From NCBI RefSeq assembly GCF_016801865.2, contig NC_068938.1:62559674-62623673 (forward strand): DNA of 64,000 bases, written 5' to 3'. Numbering within the stretch: the stretch's first letter is position 1; each line of letters begins with the position of its first letter. The notes under the pieces were generated by a model. It worked only from the letters and a program-made list of their open reading frames with translations. It was not told the origin of the DNA and did no database searches. The DNA comes from Culex pipiens pallens (taxonomy: Eukaryota > Arthropoda > Insecta > Diptera > Culicidae). This document shows positions 1 to 12,740 of this stretch, one piece after another. The position numbers were made by a program, and so were the translations under genes.

Positions 1-345
1 CGGCAAAGTTGTAGGTATGGATATGGACTACACTGAAAAAAATGATACACGGTAAAATTTTTTTGGTGATTTTTAATTTCACTTTTTGTCACTAAAACTT
101 GATTTGCAAAAAACACTATTTTTATTTATTTTTTCATTTTTTGATATGTTTTAGAGGACATCAAATGCCAACATTTTAGAAATTTACAGAATGGGCAAAA
201 AATCTTTGACCGAATTATGATTTTTTGAATCAATACAGATTTTTTCAAAAAATCGAAATTTTGGTCGCAAAAATTTCTCAACTTCATTTTTCGATGTAAA
301 ATCGAATTTGCAATCAAAAAATTAAGATCATATTCCATCCATCCA
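1..345 (+). repeat. Dispersed repeat family A, fragment cut by window edge
   Basis: This AT-rich segment recurs in the window. It carries the phrase cggcaaagttgtaggtatgg, then a stretch reading as 'cactaaaacttgatttgcaaa', then 'gaggacatcaaatg'. Matching copies lie near 10.7-11.7 kb (same orientation) and near 24.9-25.8, 56.8-57.7 and 61.0-61.7 kb (reverse orientation). It looks like a non-coding, non-autonomous transposable-element remnant. The left end is outside the window. Its short reading frame has no recognisable protein signature. Confidence 0.6.
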
Positions 346-3300
346 AATTGTTGAATCTGATGTCCTCAACTAAATATTAAACTTATAATCAGGTTTTTAC
401 AGAAAGTTTCTTTACGTCAATCATGTCGCCATTGGCCATCTCTCCGGTTTTTTTTCATCAAATCATTGAAAAGTAACAAAAAGTATTTTTATTGCATAAT
501 AATTTGTATCATATATTTAAATCACTAGATTATAGGGATATTGAAAAAATATCAGATAAACATATTTGATGTATTTTCTTTAAAACCAATTCTTCCTTTT
601 ATATCAACACTTTCAAAACATTCTAAATAAAAAAAAAACGCGTTGCATTCAATTAGGTTTCCGACAAATCCTATTTAAAAAAATCAACTATTGAGTAATT
701 CTCCAGAAATACGGAAATATTTTCTAGGTTTTAAAATTAAGTTTTTTTTTTAAATTTGGATCAAACTTAATACAGAGCATGTAAAAAGAAGTCAACTCGA
801 AATATTTCTAAATCGCCTAACAAAAAATATAAATAATCATCATCGCAGGAATATAAATAGAAAACAATTTTCTTTTGATATCTATTTCATTTTTAAAAAT
901 TTTGAGGTTTAATCAATAAATACTTTTTTGCTTCCATAATAATTAAATACTTTTTTACTTTCAGAGCTGGTTTGAGGAGCGGGCGACATAAACTTTGAAA
1001 AACATATGCAATATCTTTTATCAAAACTAATATTAATTTCAGGGAACCAAAAATTTAGGATGGTAACAAAAAATTATTGCAAATATCGAATATTTTTAGT
1101 TATTAAAATTTACAATTAATTCATAAGGTAAAATTAAAACAAGCAAATTTTTAATTAGGTGCGCCGTATCATTTTTGGCTAATATTTAAGAAAATTGTAC
1201 ATTTTTTCACAACTTATACAATTTAACAGTGAAAAAAATTCCATGCTTCCAATGTCATCTTATCTTCCTTCACTTTTCAACTGACGATATCTCGGAACTA
1301 ATGGACACTTTCTACTCTTTTTGATGAAAACATTTTTTTTATCAGCGATTCCACTTCAAACAGGAAGCGTTCAAATCAAAAGTTTTCTGATTTTGCTCAA
1401 ATTCGCAATTACTGAATATGTTATGTAAAATATAACAAGGAATCAGGAAAAAATATTTTCAGATACTAGCTCTTAGGTTCCAAGACATCCAAATCAGCAA
1501 ATGAATTTGAAAATGTGCTTTTTGTGAAAATCGACGAAAAATGTCATTTTTTGGACCACCCTATTTCGGATAGAAGCATCTTAATTACCAAACAAAAAAA
1601 AAAAAAAAAAAAACAGGTCGTATTATTTTGACCAAAGAACTCCCATGCCAAATATAAGCCAAATAAATCGGAGCTCTTTTGATTTTGACACTTCCTCTTT
1701 GACGTGGAATCGCTGTCATAGTAAATCCTAACATTTGAATGTATTCATAAAAATACGTATTTTGGATGTTTTCAAATGTAAGCAAAGATTCTTAAAATTT
1801 GGATTTATTTTTATTGAGAAAAGCAGAAGTTTTCAAAAACAATGCAATTTTCTATTTTTAAATTACCAAAAAATTTAAGCTAATCAAGCACACACCTTTT
1901 TTTCCTTTTTGATTTCAAATTTGGTTTCACACTAGAAAAAAAAGGTTACCAAATGTTCGATATATTTCGGGGAAAAAAAAAATAATTACAAGAATTAAAA
2001 GTGAGACCTTTCTCTACTGGGGCGTAAAGATGCATCAAATAAAATACCTTGCTTAAAAATTAAATTTTTAGTTCGTTCAACACTTTTTTTAGAATTTTAC
2101 AGTTTTTTATTTAAATCAAAGAACACATTTTTTTACAATATTCGAATATTTAAAGGTTTTTATTTTTTGAACTTGAGTTCAGCGACCTCAAATGAGCTGA
2201 ATTCGACTTGTTGATTGCCTGAGACATTACAAAATTGAATGTTACAGTTTTCATCTTTGACTTAACACAATAAGATTACTTCAGAGCAATTTTAAAGTTT
2301 TGTTTGCGTAAAAGACCCAAATTTTGATAAAAAAAAATGGTGATTCGATTATTTGTTTTTTTTTTGCAAAATTTTGAAAAGGGGGAAAATAAAACATGCC
2401 ATTGCTTTATTATGGGCATTTTGTATCTTTGTTTTAAAATAATTTTGAAAAATATTTAAATTTTATGTATTATTTTGCTAACCATCCAAATTCATTCTAA
2501 ACCAGAATAGTACCACAAAATTCCCCCACAAAACTGCACCAAACTTAAAAAATCAAAGGAATTAACTTTGTAATCGCCTCAACGCGATGAATCTCCACTC
2601 CACACACCACTCAAGAAATCTTGTAATCTCTAGCGCACGAAGTGCGCTGACGTCTCCCATCCTCCGTCTTCAAACTTTAGGAGTCTGTGCCAGAGGTGTG
2701 AGTCTAAACCTTAACAAATTGCCTGCTATTGGCTTCTACTTAAATTTGATGAAGAAGAAAAAAAAAGCATAAACGCCTCTGGCCAAGAAGGCCCGAGATA
2801 TGCCAAGTAGCCGCCGAGCGCGAAACAAGAATTTAAAGTCGATCTAAGCGGATTATAGCGACCTCCCCCTCACCTCACTCTTCTGAGTCACCGTTGTTGG
2901 GGGAAAAAGTCATCGCCACCCAAAAACAGAAACGTTGGGGTGGGGTTCGGCGGCGCCTCACGCACAAGAAGTTAGAAGCCAAATCTTGTTTTGCTTCTTT
3001 CCCGGCGCGAGATGGTTGGACCAAAGATAATGATCTTAATTCTTGGATGACAGCAGCCAGCCGGCAGGTGGCGCGAGGGTCGGTCAAAGGACGACACAGG
3101 TTGGCCTACCGGGAGTGAATCGTTGGCGTCCTGGCTTGCTGAATTTACCTTCAGTCGATGCGATGCCTAATGAGGGTGGTTGGAGAATTTAGTCACGCTT
3201 ACCTGGAAAGGAAAAACAGAAAGAGAGAGAAAAACAAAAGCTGGTTAGATGTCATTTGGGCTGGGACAGATTTTGGGTGAGATTTTCTTTGGGGAAGAGA

Positions 3301-4330
3301 TTTTAATTACGGAGAAATGCGATAAGCAGGATTTAGGTGGGAGAGAGTTTTGGTTGAGATTTAAAGGTGAGCTTATTAAGGATAAGAAGGATTTTGTTTT
3401 TTTGTTGTGCATTGCGGGAAACAACTTAAGACGAAACACTTTTAAAATATTACTCCTATATGTATCAACAATCAATTGATACAAGAGAGAATTCAATATT
3501 TCTGTTTAAACGTCTTTGGAAGATCCACTTTCCAATCAGTGCCAACAGACAGCCCTAACCCCAGCTAATTATGCCCAGTTTGAGCGTTGCCTTAACCCAG
3601 ATTACACGCTGCTAATCCCACACCGTCCCGCAACATAATCTGTCTGGATTAGCGTTTGTGTGAGCGCGCGGTTTGTCACTCCATTCACCACTTATCTACT
3701 ATAGATAGTGGTCGCCCTTAAAAAAAAACACGAAAAAAACGTTATCTATGCGAGCCCATCACCGCTCAAAATCGCCCACACGCGGCTTCCCGATCGCTAT
3801 CACGTTTCACCATATGGCCACCGACTCTGAAGAACCCCTTCCAAGAGCCCTTATCTTATCGACAAGTCCCTAGCGATGCCTATCTCTGCCCGATGACATT
3901 TCACCGCAGGCGGTGGCACAAGTTCGATTATGCTTACAAAACATTTCCATTAACCTAAATTTTCATTAACGAAACCGAATCCGAAACCGAAAGACCAACA
4001 AAAAAAACCTCAACATTTCCGATTTCGAAGCACACACAGGGAAGACCCTGTGATGGGTAAAAATGTCCCAATCAAGAAGCCATAAATTAGATTAGTTAGT
4101 CGAGTTATTCGAGAAATTTTACAACATATGCATGTTTCTCCTAATTAATTTGGAAAAGTCCGTCGTCGTCGGCACCGAAAACATGCAAACCGAGCAGCGC
4201 GAGCACCCTCCTGGTGAAGACCCGTTGCAGGTTTTGGGTTGATCACTGAACGATCCTCGGTATTGAAGGAAATTGAATGGTTTCTGAAATTTGAGACACC
4301 ATTTTTTTTTATTCCAACAAAAACCAAAGA
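346..4330. other. Gene-less stretch, no recognisable gene
   Basis: 346-2560 is very AT-rich with homopolymer runs, including a long A-run near 1591, and no coding signature. A piece ending 'ggaccaccctatttcgg' near 1553 resembles the end of the GGGTGGTC-type MITE seen at 20.1-20.6 kb. 2560-4330 is less AT-rich and looks like unique intergenic or intronic DNA. Its short open frames overlap on both strands and match no family I recognise. Confidence 0.5.
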
Positions 4331-5131
4331 TTTACGCTAGCAACTTTTGTTCTACGAAAAAAAATCTTCTTTTTTGTGTTTTTTTTTAAATTCATTTTTT
4401 ATAATTTTTATATGCGTTTAACTCTTGTTAAATTTATTGGTTGTTTATGGCCTATTTTACAACTTACAATAATTATCTTATGCCTTTTTGCTATTTTTTT
4501 ATCGACTTTTGAGTGTTATTTCCGTTTTTCTGAGATAAATTGAAACCATTAGCTTTAACCGATTTCATCCGATTTTAGCTGTCTTAGACGCAAAATAAAG
4601 GTGATTAGTTTGGCTTTTTGAGAGAAAATATTTTTATCAAAACGCCATTTTATGTTTTCATATTACTTTTTCAAATGTTAAGCTAGATTTTTGAAACTTC
4701 TTACTATTTTTCTTAAATAGCCAAACTAATCACCTTTCTTTTGCGTCTGACAGCTAAAATCGGATGAAATGACGCGGAGATATGATTTTTTGAAAAAAGT
4801 TGTTTTTGCGAAAAATTACGAAAACTGCAATTTTTTTAACCATCCTAGCACGATGTAGGTCACCCTTATTGCCAAACAAAAAAAAAACGGGTGGCCAAGG
4901 AACCCCCAGAAAAAAATTGTGCCCGATCGGAGAACTTTTTTTTTCGGTTTAGGCTCTTTTCAAATGGAATTGCTGTATTTCAAAACATTGCAAAGTCACA
5001 TGAAACAATTTAATTCATAAAACCTAAGATTTTATGCATTTCGAAGATTCAAAATTGGTAAGAAAGGGGATTTTGAATGATTTTTTAAATATCCAAACCC
5101 GTCGGTAGGTGGGTTTGGGTCGCAGAGGGTT
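4331..5131. repeat. Degraded copy of the TTAA-flanked MITE family
   Basis: The left part contains 'agcaacttttgttctacga', shared with the complete copy at 7877-8493 and another near 39.2 kb. The right end 'gcagagggtttaat' resembles that copy's right end (gtagagggttaa). It also contains an internal inverted motif: 'ccaaactaatcaccttt' near 4720 mirrors 'aaaggtgattagtttgg' near 4599. The left terminus is not clearly preserved. Confidence 0.45.
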
Positions 5132-5496
5132 TAATATTTATATTTCATAATTTTAGTAAAGTAATTTTCATAGCATCGTGAAACACAAAAGTTGTAATCA
5201 GGACTGTTCAGAAAAAAAATGTTTTAACCACATACAAAAACAACACAAGAAAACTATAAATGGTTCATGATTTTTTTGGACATGCAAAAAATTATTGCAA
5301 AACAGTGAATTTCGCAAATCAACTTTTCATTGATTTTTATTATTTGCATGGAATTTTATTCATCGATTACTTATATCCAAATAAGCCATTTTGCATCATT
5401 AGTTTCTTAACACTCGAGAAGGGATTTTCTGATCAATTTGGTGTCTTCGGACTATTAGAAAAAAATATTTTCTTTTAAAAATACTCAGTTTTCAAT
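5132..5496. repeat. Left half of an older repeat split by a retroposon
   Basis: 5370-5470 contains 'ccattttgcatcattagttt' and 'ttttctgatcaatttggtgt'. The latter is nearly the same as a segment near 30.73 kb that there runs directly into the sequence found here only after 6690. The old repeat therefore appears to have been interrupted by the retroposon at 5520-6667. No gene is visible. Confidence 0.5.
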
Positions 5497-6690
5497 AAAA
5501 AAAAATAAATATAAATATTTTTTTTTTTTTTTTTTGCGGATCAAGGTGGGATAGCCAGGATCAAGTCAGTCCAAGTCCGGTTGTGTAAAGGAATGGTAAT
5601 GGTCGTGTCAATCACATGCGGATCGCTCGCACTCCATGGGAGCGGGGATTGAGGACATGATTGGGTAGGTTAAAATGAGATTGTGTTTGTGAGAGTATGT
5701 AATCGTGTAATGATGTAAATAAGCTAAATCGAAACTTCGTGCTCAATCGCCGCCCCCAATGTTCATTAAAAACCCCATTTGCACAAGCTTCCCAAAATCA
5801 GTGCTGTAGGTTTGAACTGTCGAGACTGTTAAAACCTACAGAACTGGCCCCAAGGAACTCGAGCAAACGGGGTACACTATCCACGCACCAACGGACTTTT
5901 ACTACGTGACCCTTAACTGTTCCAACAAAAGCAAAATTATTAAAATGAATTCATATGTTGAGATTTAAACTCAATTAGCAAAGGTCATTATTTAAAAGAA
6001 GCAAAGAAACACACCTCGGGCAAAATTTTCCCACATAAAAAGGACTTATATAAAATGTTTTACAGTCTTGCAGTCCCCTGTCCTGTCACGTTCGTCAAAA
6101 GTCTTGTCAATTTTGCTGAAAATTAAAGTGGTTAGTGTTGCAGTTAATCGTATTCAACATGACCAGAAAAGGCAGGCCTGTAATACGATTATCATGCATG
6201 AGTACTTAGCTTTAAAGAGGACGACTCCGCAACCGCCGTCAGATGTCCTCGATCACCTTCGCCAGTATAAGTCGCAATTGGCCACGAGTTTGTCCTGGTC
6301 GTCCTTTGACCAGCTCCGCGGTGGGTTTCATCATATCGAAATCGGAATTCCTTTACACTACGCAACCCGGCCGCTAGGTACGCTCCAGTTGCTCCGAATT
6401 TTCCGACGTCAGGCAGCATTCGATCATTCGGTTCCGTCTGGATTTATTCTTCAAAACTGTGGCACTGTAAATATTCTTCAAATAACTAATAAAGAACTAT
6501 TAATATTTCCAGACACCACTCGGCAAAGATCAATGTGTAACATCTTTGACTGGCGCTAGTATGGGGAACAAATGCTCCCCTGCTCTTTCCGTATTGGTAA
6601 AGTGCATTACAAGCCCTCCGACCGTCCCATGCTTTCCATGGGGGCAAGGTCCCAGCCGTGCGGAGGGAAAAAAAAATAAATATAAATATT
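5497..6690 (-). mobile_element. Retroposed insertion with A-tail and 23-bp target duplication
   Basis: An identical 23-bp sequence (nine A then TAAATATAAATATT) occurs at 5497-5519 and 6668-6690. The insert 5520-6667 begins on the plus strand with a T-run, that is, a poly-A tail on the minus strand. This is the signature of LINE-type retroposition in minus orientation. Its minus-strand 5' end (about 6614-6667) contains the inverted pair CCCTCCG/CGGAGGG. No reverse transcriptase, endonuclease or other recognisable domain was found, and a 163-codon plus-strand open frame at 6068-6559 runs antisense to the element. It may be a 5'-truncated LINE end, a SINE-like unit or a processed RNA copy. Confidence 0.7.
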
Positions 6691-6990
6691 GAAATAAATA
6701 GTTTCTACATTTGCATGGAAAAAGTGTTTTAAAATGCATTTTACACATCTTCAGATGTTTTACAATAATTAGTTTTCAAAAAATGTATTATTTGACGAAA
6801 ACAAAAATTTTAGCGAAAAAAAAACATTTTGCGATAATAAACATCGACAATTTTCAAAAATTCAAAAGATTTTTTAATCAACCCTAATATGCTAGAAATA
6901 ATTCTAAATGCAGGGGAATTCATTTTAAATTGATTTCAGCGTATTGCACTTCAATTTCCATTGGACAATCAAAAACAGACAGACAAAAAC
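6691..6990 (+). repeat. Dispersed repeat family B
   Basis: This stretch contains 'aagtgttttaaaatgcattt' and 'tttgcgataataaacatcg'. It closely matches 30.95-31.22 kb and more loosely 31.62-31.9 kb. It is non-coding and continues the repeat interrupted by the retroposon just upstream. Confidence 0.6.
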
Positions 6991-7039
6991 TTTAAAATTT
7001 TATTTAGCCTTAACTCAATTTTAAATTCATAAGTAAGTA

Positions 7040-7215
7040 AAAAGTAAATCTTTCCCAGTTCCTGAGGGGAACACCCGTGAAGAGTATCGGGGCCGGCATT
7101 TACAAATCCAGAAGAGAAACGATCACCAGTTGTGTTGGTCCGAGCCGGGATTTGAACCCCGATCTGCCGCTTATTAGGCGGGAGCGTTACCATTAGGCTA
7201 CGTGGCTTGGCCTTT
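7040..7215 (-). mobile_element. tRNA-derived SINE
   Basis: Read on the minus strand it starts with a tRNA-like head: an A box like TAGCCTAATGG, a CCGC/GCGG anticodon-like stem, and a B box GGTTCAAATCC. A tRNA-unrelated body follows. The 5' and 3' acceptor strands do not pair, so this is a Pol III-type SINE and not a functional tRNA gene. Confidence 0.65.
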
Positions 7216-7872
7216 TCTCGAGCTTTTTTTATAAGGTTCAGACGTAAACATTGAAAAATATTTGCAACAGACTTTTTGAGTCACAATAACGTTGCAAAAC
7301 TGTTTTGTTATATACTTAAATGTTGATAGTTAAATATTTTCGAATCTTTGAGATTTCCCAGTAAACCGATATTTTCTTTTTTTCCATAGACTATCCCAGA
7401 AAGACCATAGGTCCATTTTTTGAAAGTAAAATCGTTAGTCATAGGTAATTTCTTTTCAGAGATAGTCAAGCATGATTAAGATTTTTACTGGTATTTTTAT
7501 CCAATCAAAAAATAACTTTTACGTGACTTTTATAAGACAAACGAGAAATGCATCCGATTGAGAACACAATAATACCCCTTAATTCAATCTACTCCTGTTC
7601 ATGTCCAATATATTTTTTGGGGATATATGAGAGCCTTCTTCAAAAATAATTTCTGGTTTTATTCCCAGTTATCAAAATTATAGGCAACCTGTTTTTTGTA
7701 GAATCATCACTTTTACATAACAAAATCAATATGAAAAAATACTCTCTCTAAGCGAAGCGAAGCAACTTAATTGGATTTTTTTACGAAAATCGGATGGTTG
7801 TGGTTGAATTGCGTTTGTTTCCAATCAAAAAATACCCCAACTTTCAGCTAAATTTAAAAAACTCAAAAAATC
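7216..7872. other. Gene-less AT-rich stretch
   Basis: Only AT-rich sequence and short chance frames are visible. No splice-bounded coding segment or recognisable repeat end was seen. Confidence 0.5.
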
Positions 7873-8497
7873 TTAACCCTCTACTGCCCAAATTTTTTTT
7901 TCGAGAATATTTATTTTTCCCGTGTTTAGGAGGTCATTTTGAGCAACTTTTGTTCTACGAAAAACTTTACTTCTCTTGTTTTATGTTTTTCTTGTTTCAT
8001 TTTTAGTATTTTAATTTGCATTTATCTTGTTTAGTTTATGTTTGTTTTTGGTAGTATTTGGCTTACTCTACCACCTCATATAATTACATTTCACCTATCT
8101 AATTTTTTCATGTTTTTACAGTCATTTTTTAAATTTTTTGTATGTTTTTCACATTTTCTGCTATAGAATCGCACCATCATCATTTAAATTGCAAAAAAAT
8201 GCTTAGAGGCATAGTCTGGGACACTGCAAAAATTACTGAATACTTCTTTTTACTGAAAATATAGGAAATGTTAGTGAAAAACACAGCCAAAGTTGACCCC
8301 TAAAAAAATTACATTTTTAAAAACATTGGCAAAGTCACATAAAACAAGTTAAACTTCCAACCCTGAAATTTTCTAAAATTTTAAGAGTTCTTCTTTCCAA
8401 TGCTTTTTAAAGATCAAAAATCGGTTGGAAAATTGTTTTTTGGCGATTTTTTAGATCGAAGCCCGTCTAAAGGCGGGGTTAGGTTGTAGAGGGTTAA
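7873..8497. mobile_element. piggyBac-like MITE with TTAA target duplication
   Basis: The element 7877-8493 begins CCCTCTAC and ends GTAGAGGG, and is flanked on each side by TTAA (7873-7876 and 8494-8497). TTAA duplication and termini beginning CCC are hallmarks of the piggyBac superfamily. The 617-bp interior has no transposase frame, so it is non-autonomous. Related degraded copies lie at about 4.3-5.1 kb and 39.2-39.6 kb. Confidence 0.75.
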
Positions 8498-10704
8498 TCT
8501 TAAAAAAGTTTTAAAAGTTTCTGGATAATATCACAATAACTGCATCATTAGCGAAAAAATATTTCAAATTAAAAACGAATTTCCTCAGTGTTCAAGATTT
8601 TTTAAAATTTATAAGAAAATTAAAAAAAAAATATTTAAACAAATCAAAACTAAGTATACAACCAGCTCCTCAGTCCTACCGGTCGCAAAGTGTTGTCCCC
8701 TGTGTCCCGTCCGTGAAACCCCGAACCAACTCATGGAGAAAAGGCGTAGTTTCTCGAGTTAATTTACACTTTACAACCAACGGGTCCCGGGGACAACTCC
8801 ACCGTGGTAGGTCCAACGGACGGTCGGGAAGCTCGCGAGCATATCATCATCAACATCGTCCCACACACACACACTGGCTCTCGCTCGTTGGTGGAATTCA
8901 ACGCTCATAGTTGCGTTGAGCGCGGGAATTAAATGCACAATATTTTGTCTAAATGTGGCCATTTCGGGGGACCGCCAAACGACGATGTGATGAAAGTTGG
9001 AACGACGAAATACGGCCGGTATGATGGACGCGGATGGACCGGCCGCTGCCATTTGTCGCAATCAGCAAGTGTGAGTGATGACAAATGGCAATATGGTGTG
9101 GGAGTAGATGGAGTGTTATTAGCTGGCCGGAATCGGTGGACCAGGTGAACCTGAATGGTCGAGTGTTATTTTATATATTTTTTTTTTATAAATTGATTAT
9201 TAATTTGAAATTTTTGAAAGGTTCATTCAATTGGAATAACTCTTGCTATGGACCCAAGCTGCACTGCATTGACTACAGTAAGACAATAAAACCCTGCAGA
9301 ACTTCACTCAATCAGCCTGGAACATCTAAAATGCCTCAAAATGACAGTCCGGTGCACAAACCACACATTCTGCAGCTTCCAGCTTCGGAGTTCATCAGCA
9401 TAACCATAAATCAAGTTCAACCTACCATATAGTCTACAGGCCCGCTTCGGACCAACTTCAAAAGACAAGCGCCCCGTCCGGTGGGCACCCAGGTTTCACA
9501 TTATTAGTGTCGAAAAATGTTTTACATTTCCCTGGCGAGTATGTGTTCTGATCTCATTATTCGTGCTGCTCCTCCTTGTTTCGAGCGGGGGTCTTCTTTA
9601 ATGGTTGGAGCCAACTCCCTGTTGGTCGTAAACCACCGCCCAACTCTGGAGCGAGAGGTGCAATACGATAAATTTCCGTTCAGTGCACACGGTTGCACTT
9701 TTTGTCCACGACCAGCCCGAGAGTGGTTTTGGAACTCCAAAAGTTGGCGCTTTAATGAGCTACCGCGGAGGACCTGGATGGGGGGGAGGAAGCCGTTAAA
9801 CGACCCAAACTAGAAAACATGCGGTCCCCGGACTCGAGACGGAAGCTGGCAAGATGAGTTCCAGCGCTTTTATTGACTGTGAAAGTTTTATTTATTTGGA
9901 ATTTCAATATTTGAATTAGCAGTTGGGTTGGTTCCGAGATGCCGGCACATGCACTCTCATTTTGAGGTTAATGCAAACGCTGCTTGGGAGGGGAGAGAAT
10001 AAAACTTTACGAGACTTTTGCCGTTTGCTGGCAAGAACCCCTGAGTTCCGTGTGAAACCCTCGAGATGTGTGTTTTTTTAGTTCTCCTACTTTGGCTGAT
10101 TGATTGAATGGGTTTGACTTGGTCGGGAGTGACGATCGATGGATGTGTTCTACATAAATTCAAAAGTGGAACAGAAATAAACTCTGGTAGCACGAGAAGC
10201 AGCTGGAATGATGCACTTTTGACGAGAGGCATGATGAATGTTTGTGGAGATGGGTGTATCTGTTTTGGAGCAGTTTAGTTTGCTCTACAAATAATGAGCT
10301 GTGGATGGTGCGATGGACTCGTTAATACAAATCTCGATGCACATGTGGTTAGAAACCTCGATTATTTTTCAAAATTTTGAAACACGTTTCCCAAGTAGAA
10401 AAAAGCTTCAAAAAACAGCTTCGACCGTGGCAGGATAAAACACTCTTAAAGTACTCTTCCTATAAAATTTTGAAGCATGTCCTCAATCTGCTACACGGAG
10501 AAAAATAAGTTCCCAAAATCATGAACAAGCGTTTATGAAATATGAAACGACGAACTAAGTGTTCAAATTACATGGTACGTTTAAAAAAACTAACTGGATT
10601 TTAAGTTTTTTGTTTGTTTGTGCGCATAAAACAATGTTTGAGACATAGAACTAATTAAGTTCAATTAAAATCTAGTCTCAAAAAGTATTGACAGAGTTGC
10701 CATA
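8498..10704. other. Gene-less stretch, mostly unique sequence
   Basis: 8655-10330 is less AT-rich than its surroundings, with short open frames on both strands. None has a domain signature or consistent splice sites. This may be intergenic or intronic DNA, and nothing firm can be assigned. Confidence 0.45.
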
Positions 10705-11715
10705 TCTACGAACTATTGGACTCGTTTGCAAGGACTTTCGATTACCTAAATTTTTCGGTCATTCGTTTTTTTTTGTATTTTTTAATCCGGCTGAAACCTT
10801 TATGGTGCTTTCGGTATGCCCAAAGAAGCCATTTTGCATCATTAGATTGTCCATATAATTTTCCTTCCAAATTTAGCAGCTGTCCATACAAAAAACGATG
10901 TATGAAAATTCAAAAATCTGTATCTTTTGTAGGATTTTTTTTATCGATTTTGTGTCTTTGGCAAAGTTGTAGTTATGGATAAGGACTAAACTGAAAAAAA
11001 TACACACGTTAAAAAAATGGTGATTTTTTATTTATTTTTTTGTCACTAAAACTTGATTTGCAAAAAAACACTATTTTTTATAAGTTTTAGAGGACATCAA
11101 ATCCCAACTTTTCAGAAAATTTCCAGATTGTGCTAAAAATCTTTTACCGGGTTATGAATTTTTGAATCAACACTGATTTTTTCAAAACATCGAAATAACG
11201 GTCGCAGAAATTTTTCAACTTCATTTTTCGATGTTAAATCAAATCTGCAATCAAAAAGTACTTTAGTGAAATTAAGATAAAATGCACCGTTTTCAAGTTA
11301 AATCCATTTTTAGGTAACTGTTTTGAAAATATCAGCAGTTTTTAATTTTTTTAAATAAGTGCACAAATTTGCCCACTTTTGAAAAAATATTTTTGAAAAG
11401 CTAAGAAAGCTCTCTATATTTTGCTATTTTGAACTTTGTTGATACAACCCTTAGTTGCTGATATATTGCTATGCAAAGGTTTAAAACAGGAAAATTGATG
11501 TTTTTTAAGTCTCACCCAAAAAACCCACAATTTTCTCTCTCAGCAACTAATGGTCCGATTTACAATGATAAAATATGAAACATTTGTGAAATTTTCGATC
11601 TTTTCGAAAACAATATTTCAATTTTTTTAAATCAAGACTAACATTTCAAAAGGGCATAATATTGAATGATAAACCCTGTTTAAATCTTAGTCTTGAATCT
11701 TGAAAAAGGTGTACT
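10705..11715 (+). repeat. Dispersed repeat family A, long copy
   Basis: The sequence follows the family A order: 'gcccaaagaagccattttgc', then 'ggcaaagttgtagttatgga', then 'cactaaaacttgatttgcaa', then 'cagcaactaatggtccgatt'. It ends in a TTTCAAAAGGGCATAATATTG segment. It is in reverse orientation to the copies near 25, 57 and 61 kb. No coding capacity is recognised. Confidence 0.65.
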
Positions 11716-12115
11716 TAAGAACGAGGGGATAGTCCTCACGAAAAGAAACGTGAGTAAAGTGCTATTTTGCGAGAGTAAAGTCCTCTCGCGTGTTCATTCG
11801 TTCATTGGAACAGTTCATCCTATTGAGTGGCTTAATGATGACAAATGACCGCCAATTAGTCATCGAACCATGGTGGCCCATACGGCAAAGGCACGGTTCA
11901 ATATGCCGAAGGTCTTGGGTTCGAGTCTCGGTACCGGTACTTTTTTTTTTGATAGATGAACTTTTTTTGAAGATGAACCATGAGTAAAGTACTCTCGGTA
12001 ATTTCGGGATTTATCCTCTCCGTCCGCACACAGTACCATTTTACTACCGAATCGTGCTCTTTATCCTCTCGTATGCTGATACCCAGTTCTGGGTGTATAT
12101 CCCGGCAATTATACA
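11716..12115 (+). repeat. tRNA-containing repeat unit, copy 1
   Basis: The unit begins 'aagaacgaggggatagtcct' and ends near 'cccagttctgggtgtata'. Within it, about 11870-11941, is a tRNA-like block with B box GGTTCGAGTCT followed by a T-run. A second copy in the same orientation starts 497 bp downstream. It is probably a Pol III-type SINE or composite element. Confidence 0.65.
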
Positions 12116-12212
12116 ACCAAATTTCTTCAAATTTATTTTTAAAAAATAATTGAAAACATGTATTTTAATGCCCTGAAAACCCAGATTTTTTAATCTTCAT
12201 ACACCCAAAGTT

Positions 12213-12597
12213 AAAGAACGAGGGGAAAGTCCTCCCGAAAATAAACGTGAGGAAAGTACTATTTTGCGTGAGTAAAGACCTCTCGCGAGTTCATTCGTTC
12301 ATTGACGAGTTCATCCAATTGAGTGGCTTATATGGACAAATGACCACCACTTAGTCACCGAACCATGGTGGCCTATACGGCAAAGGCACGGTTCAATAAG
12401 CCGAAGGTCTTGGGTTCGAATCTCGGTACCGGTACTTTTTTTTTGATAGATGAACTTTTTTGGAAAATGAACCCATGAGTAAAGTACTCACGGCAATTTC
12501 GGGATTTATCCTCTCCGTCCGCATACAGTAGCATTTTACTACCGAATCGTGCTCTTTATCCTCTCGTATGCCGATGCCCAGTTCTGGGTGTACATCA
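12213..12597 (+). repeat. tRNA-containing repeat unit, copy 2
   Basis: This is the second direct copy of the unit at 11716-12115, with scattered substitutions. The tRNA-like block is at about 12363-12437 with B box GGTTCGAATCT and a following T-run. It abuts a family A fragment. The two copies differ at many sites, so the duplication is not recent. Confidence 0.65.
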
Positions 12598-12740
12598 TTT
12601 TTGTATGGACAGCTACCAAATTTGTATGGATTAGTGGACAAATTAATGATGCAAAATGGCTTTTTGGGCATACCGAAAGCACCATAAAAGTTTCAACCGG
12701 ATTAAAAAAAAAATACAAAAATTAGAATTTAAACAAAGAC
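12598..12740 (-). repeat. Family A terminal fragment
   Basis: This contains 'tttttgtatggacagctacc' and 'ttaatgatgcaaaatggctt', matching the right ends of the copies near 25.8, 57.6 and 61.6 kb. Confidence 0.55.

Noticed and set aside
6068..6559. 163-codon plus-strand frame
   Set aside because: Lies antisense within the retroposed insert and matches no domain I recognise.
7137..7212. Possible tRNA gene on the minus strand
   Set aside because: A and B boxes are present but the acceptor stem does not pair and the sequence continues into a SINE body. The same reasoning applies to the tRNA-like blocks at 11.87, 12.36, 26.65 and 47.65 kb.
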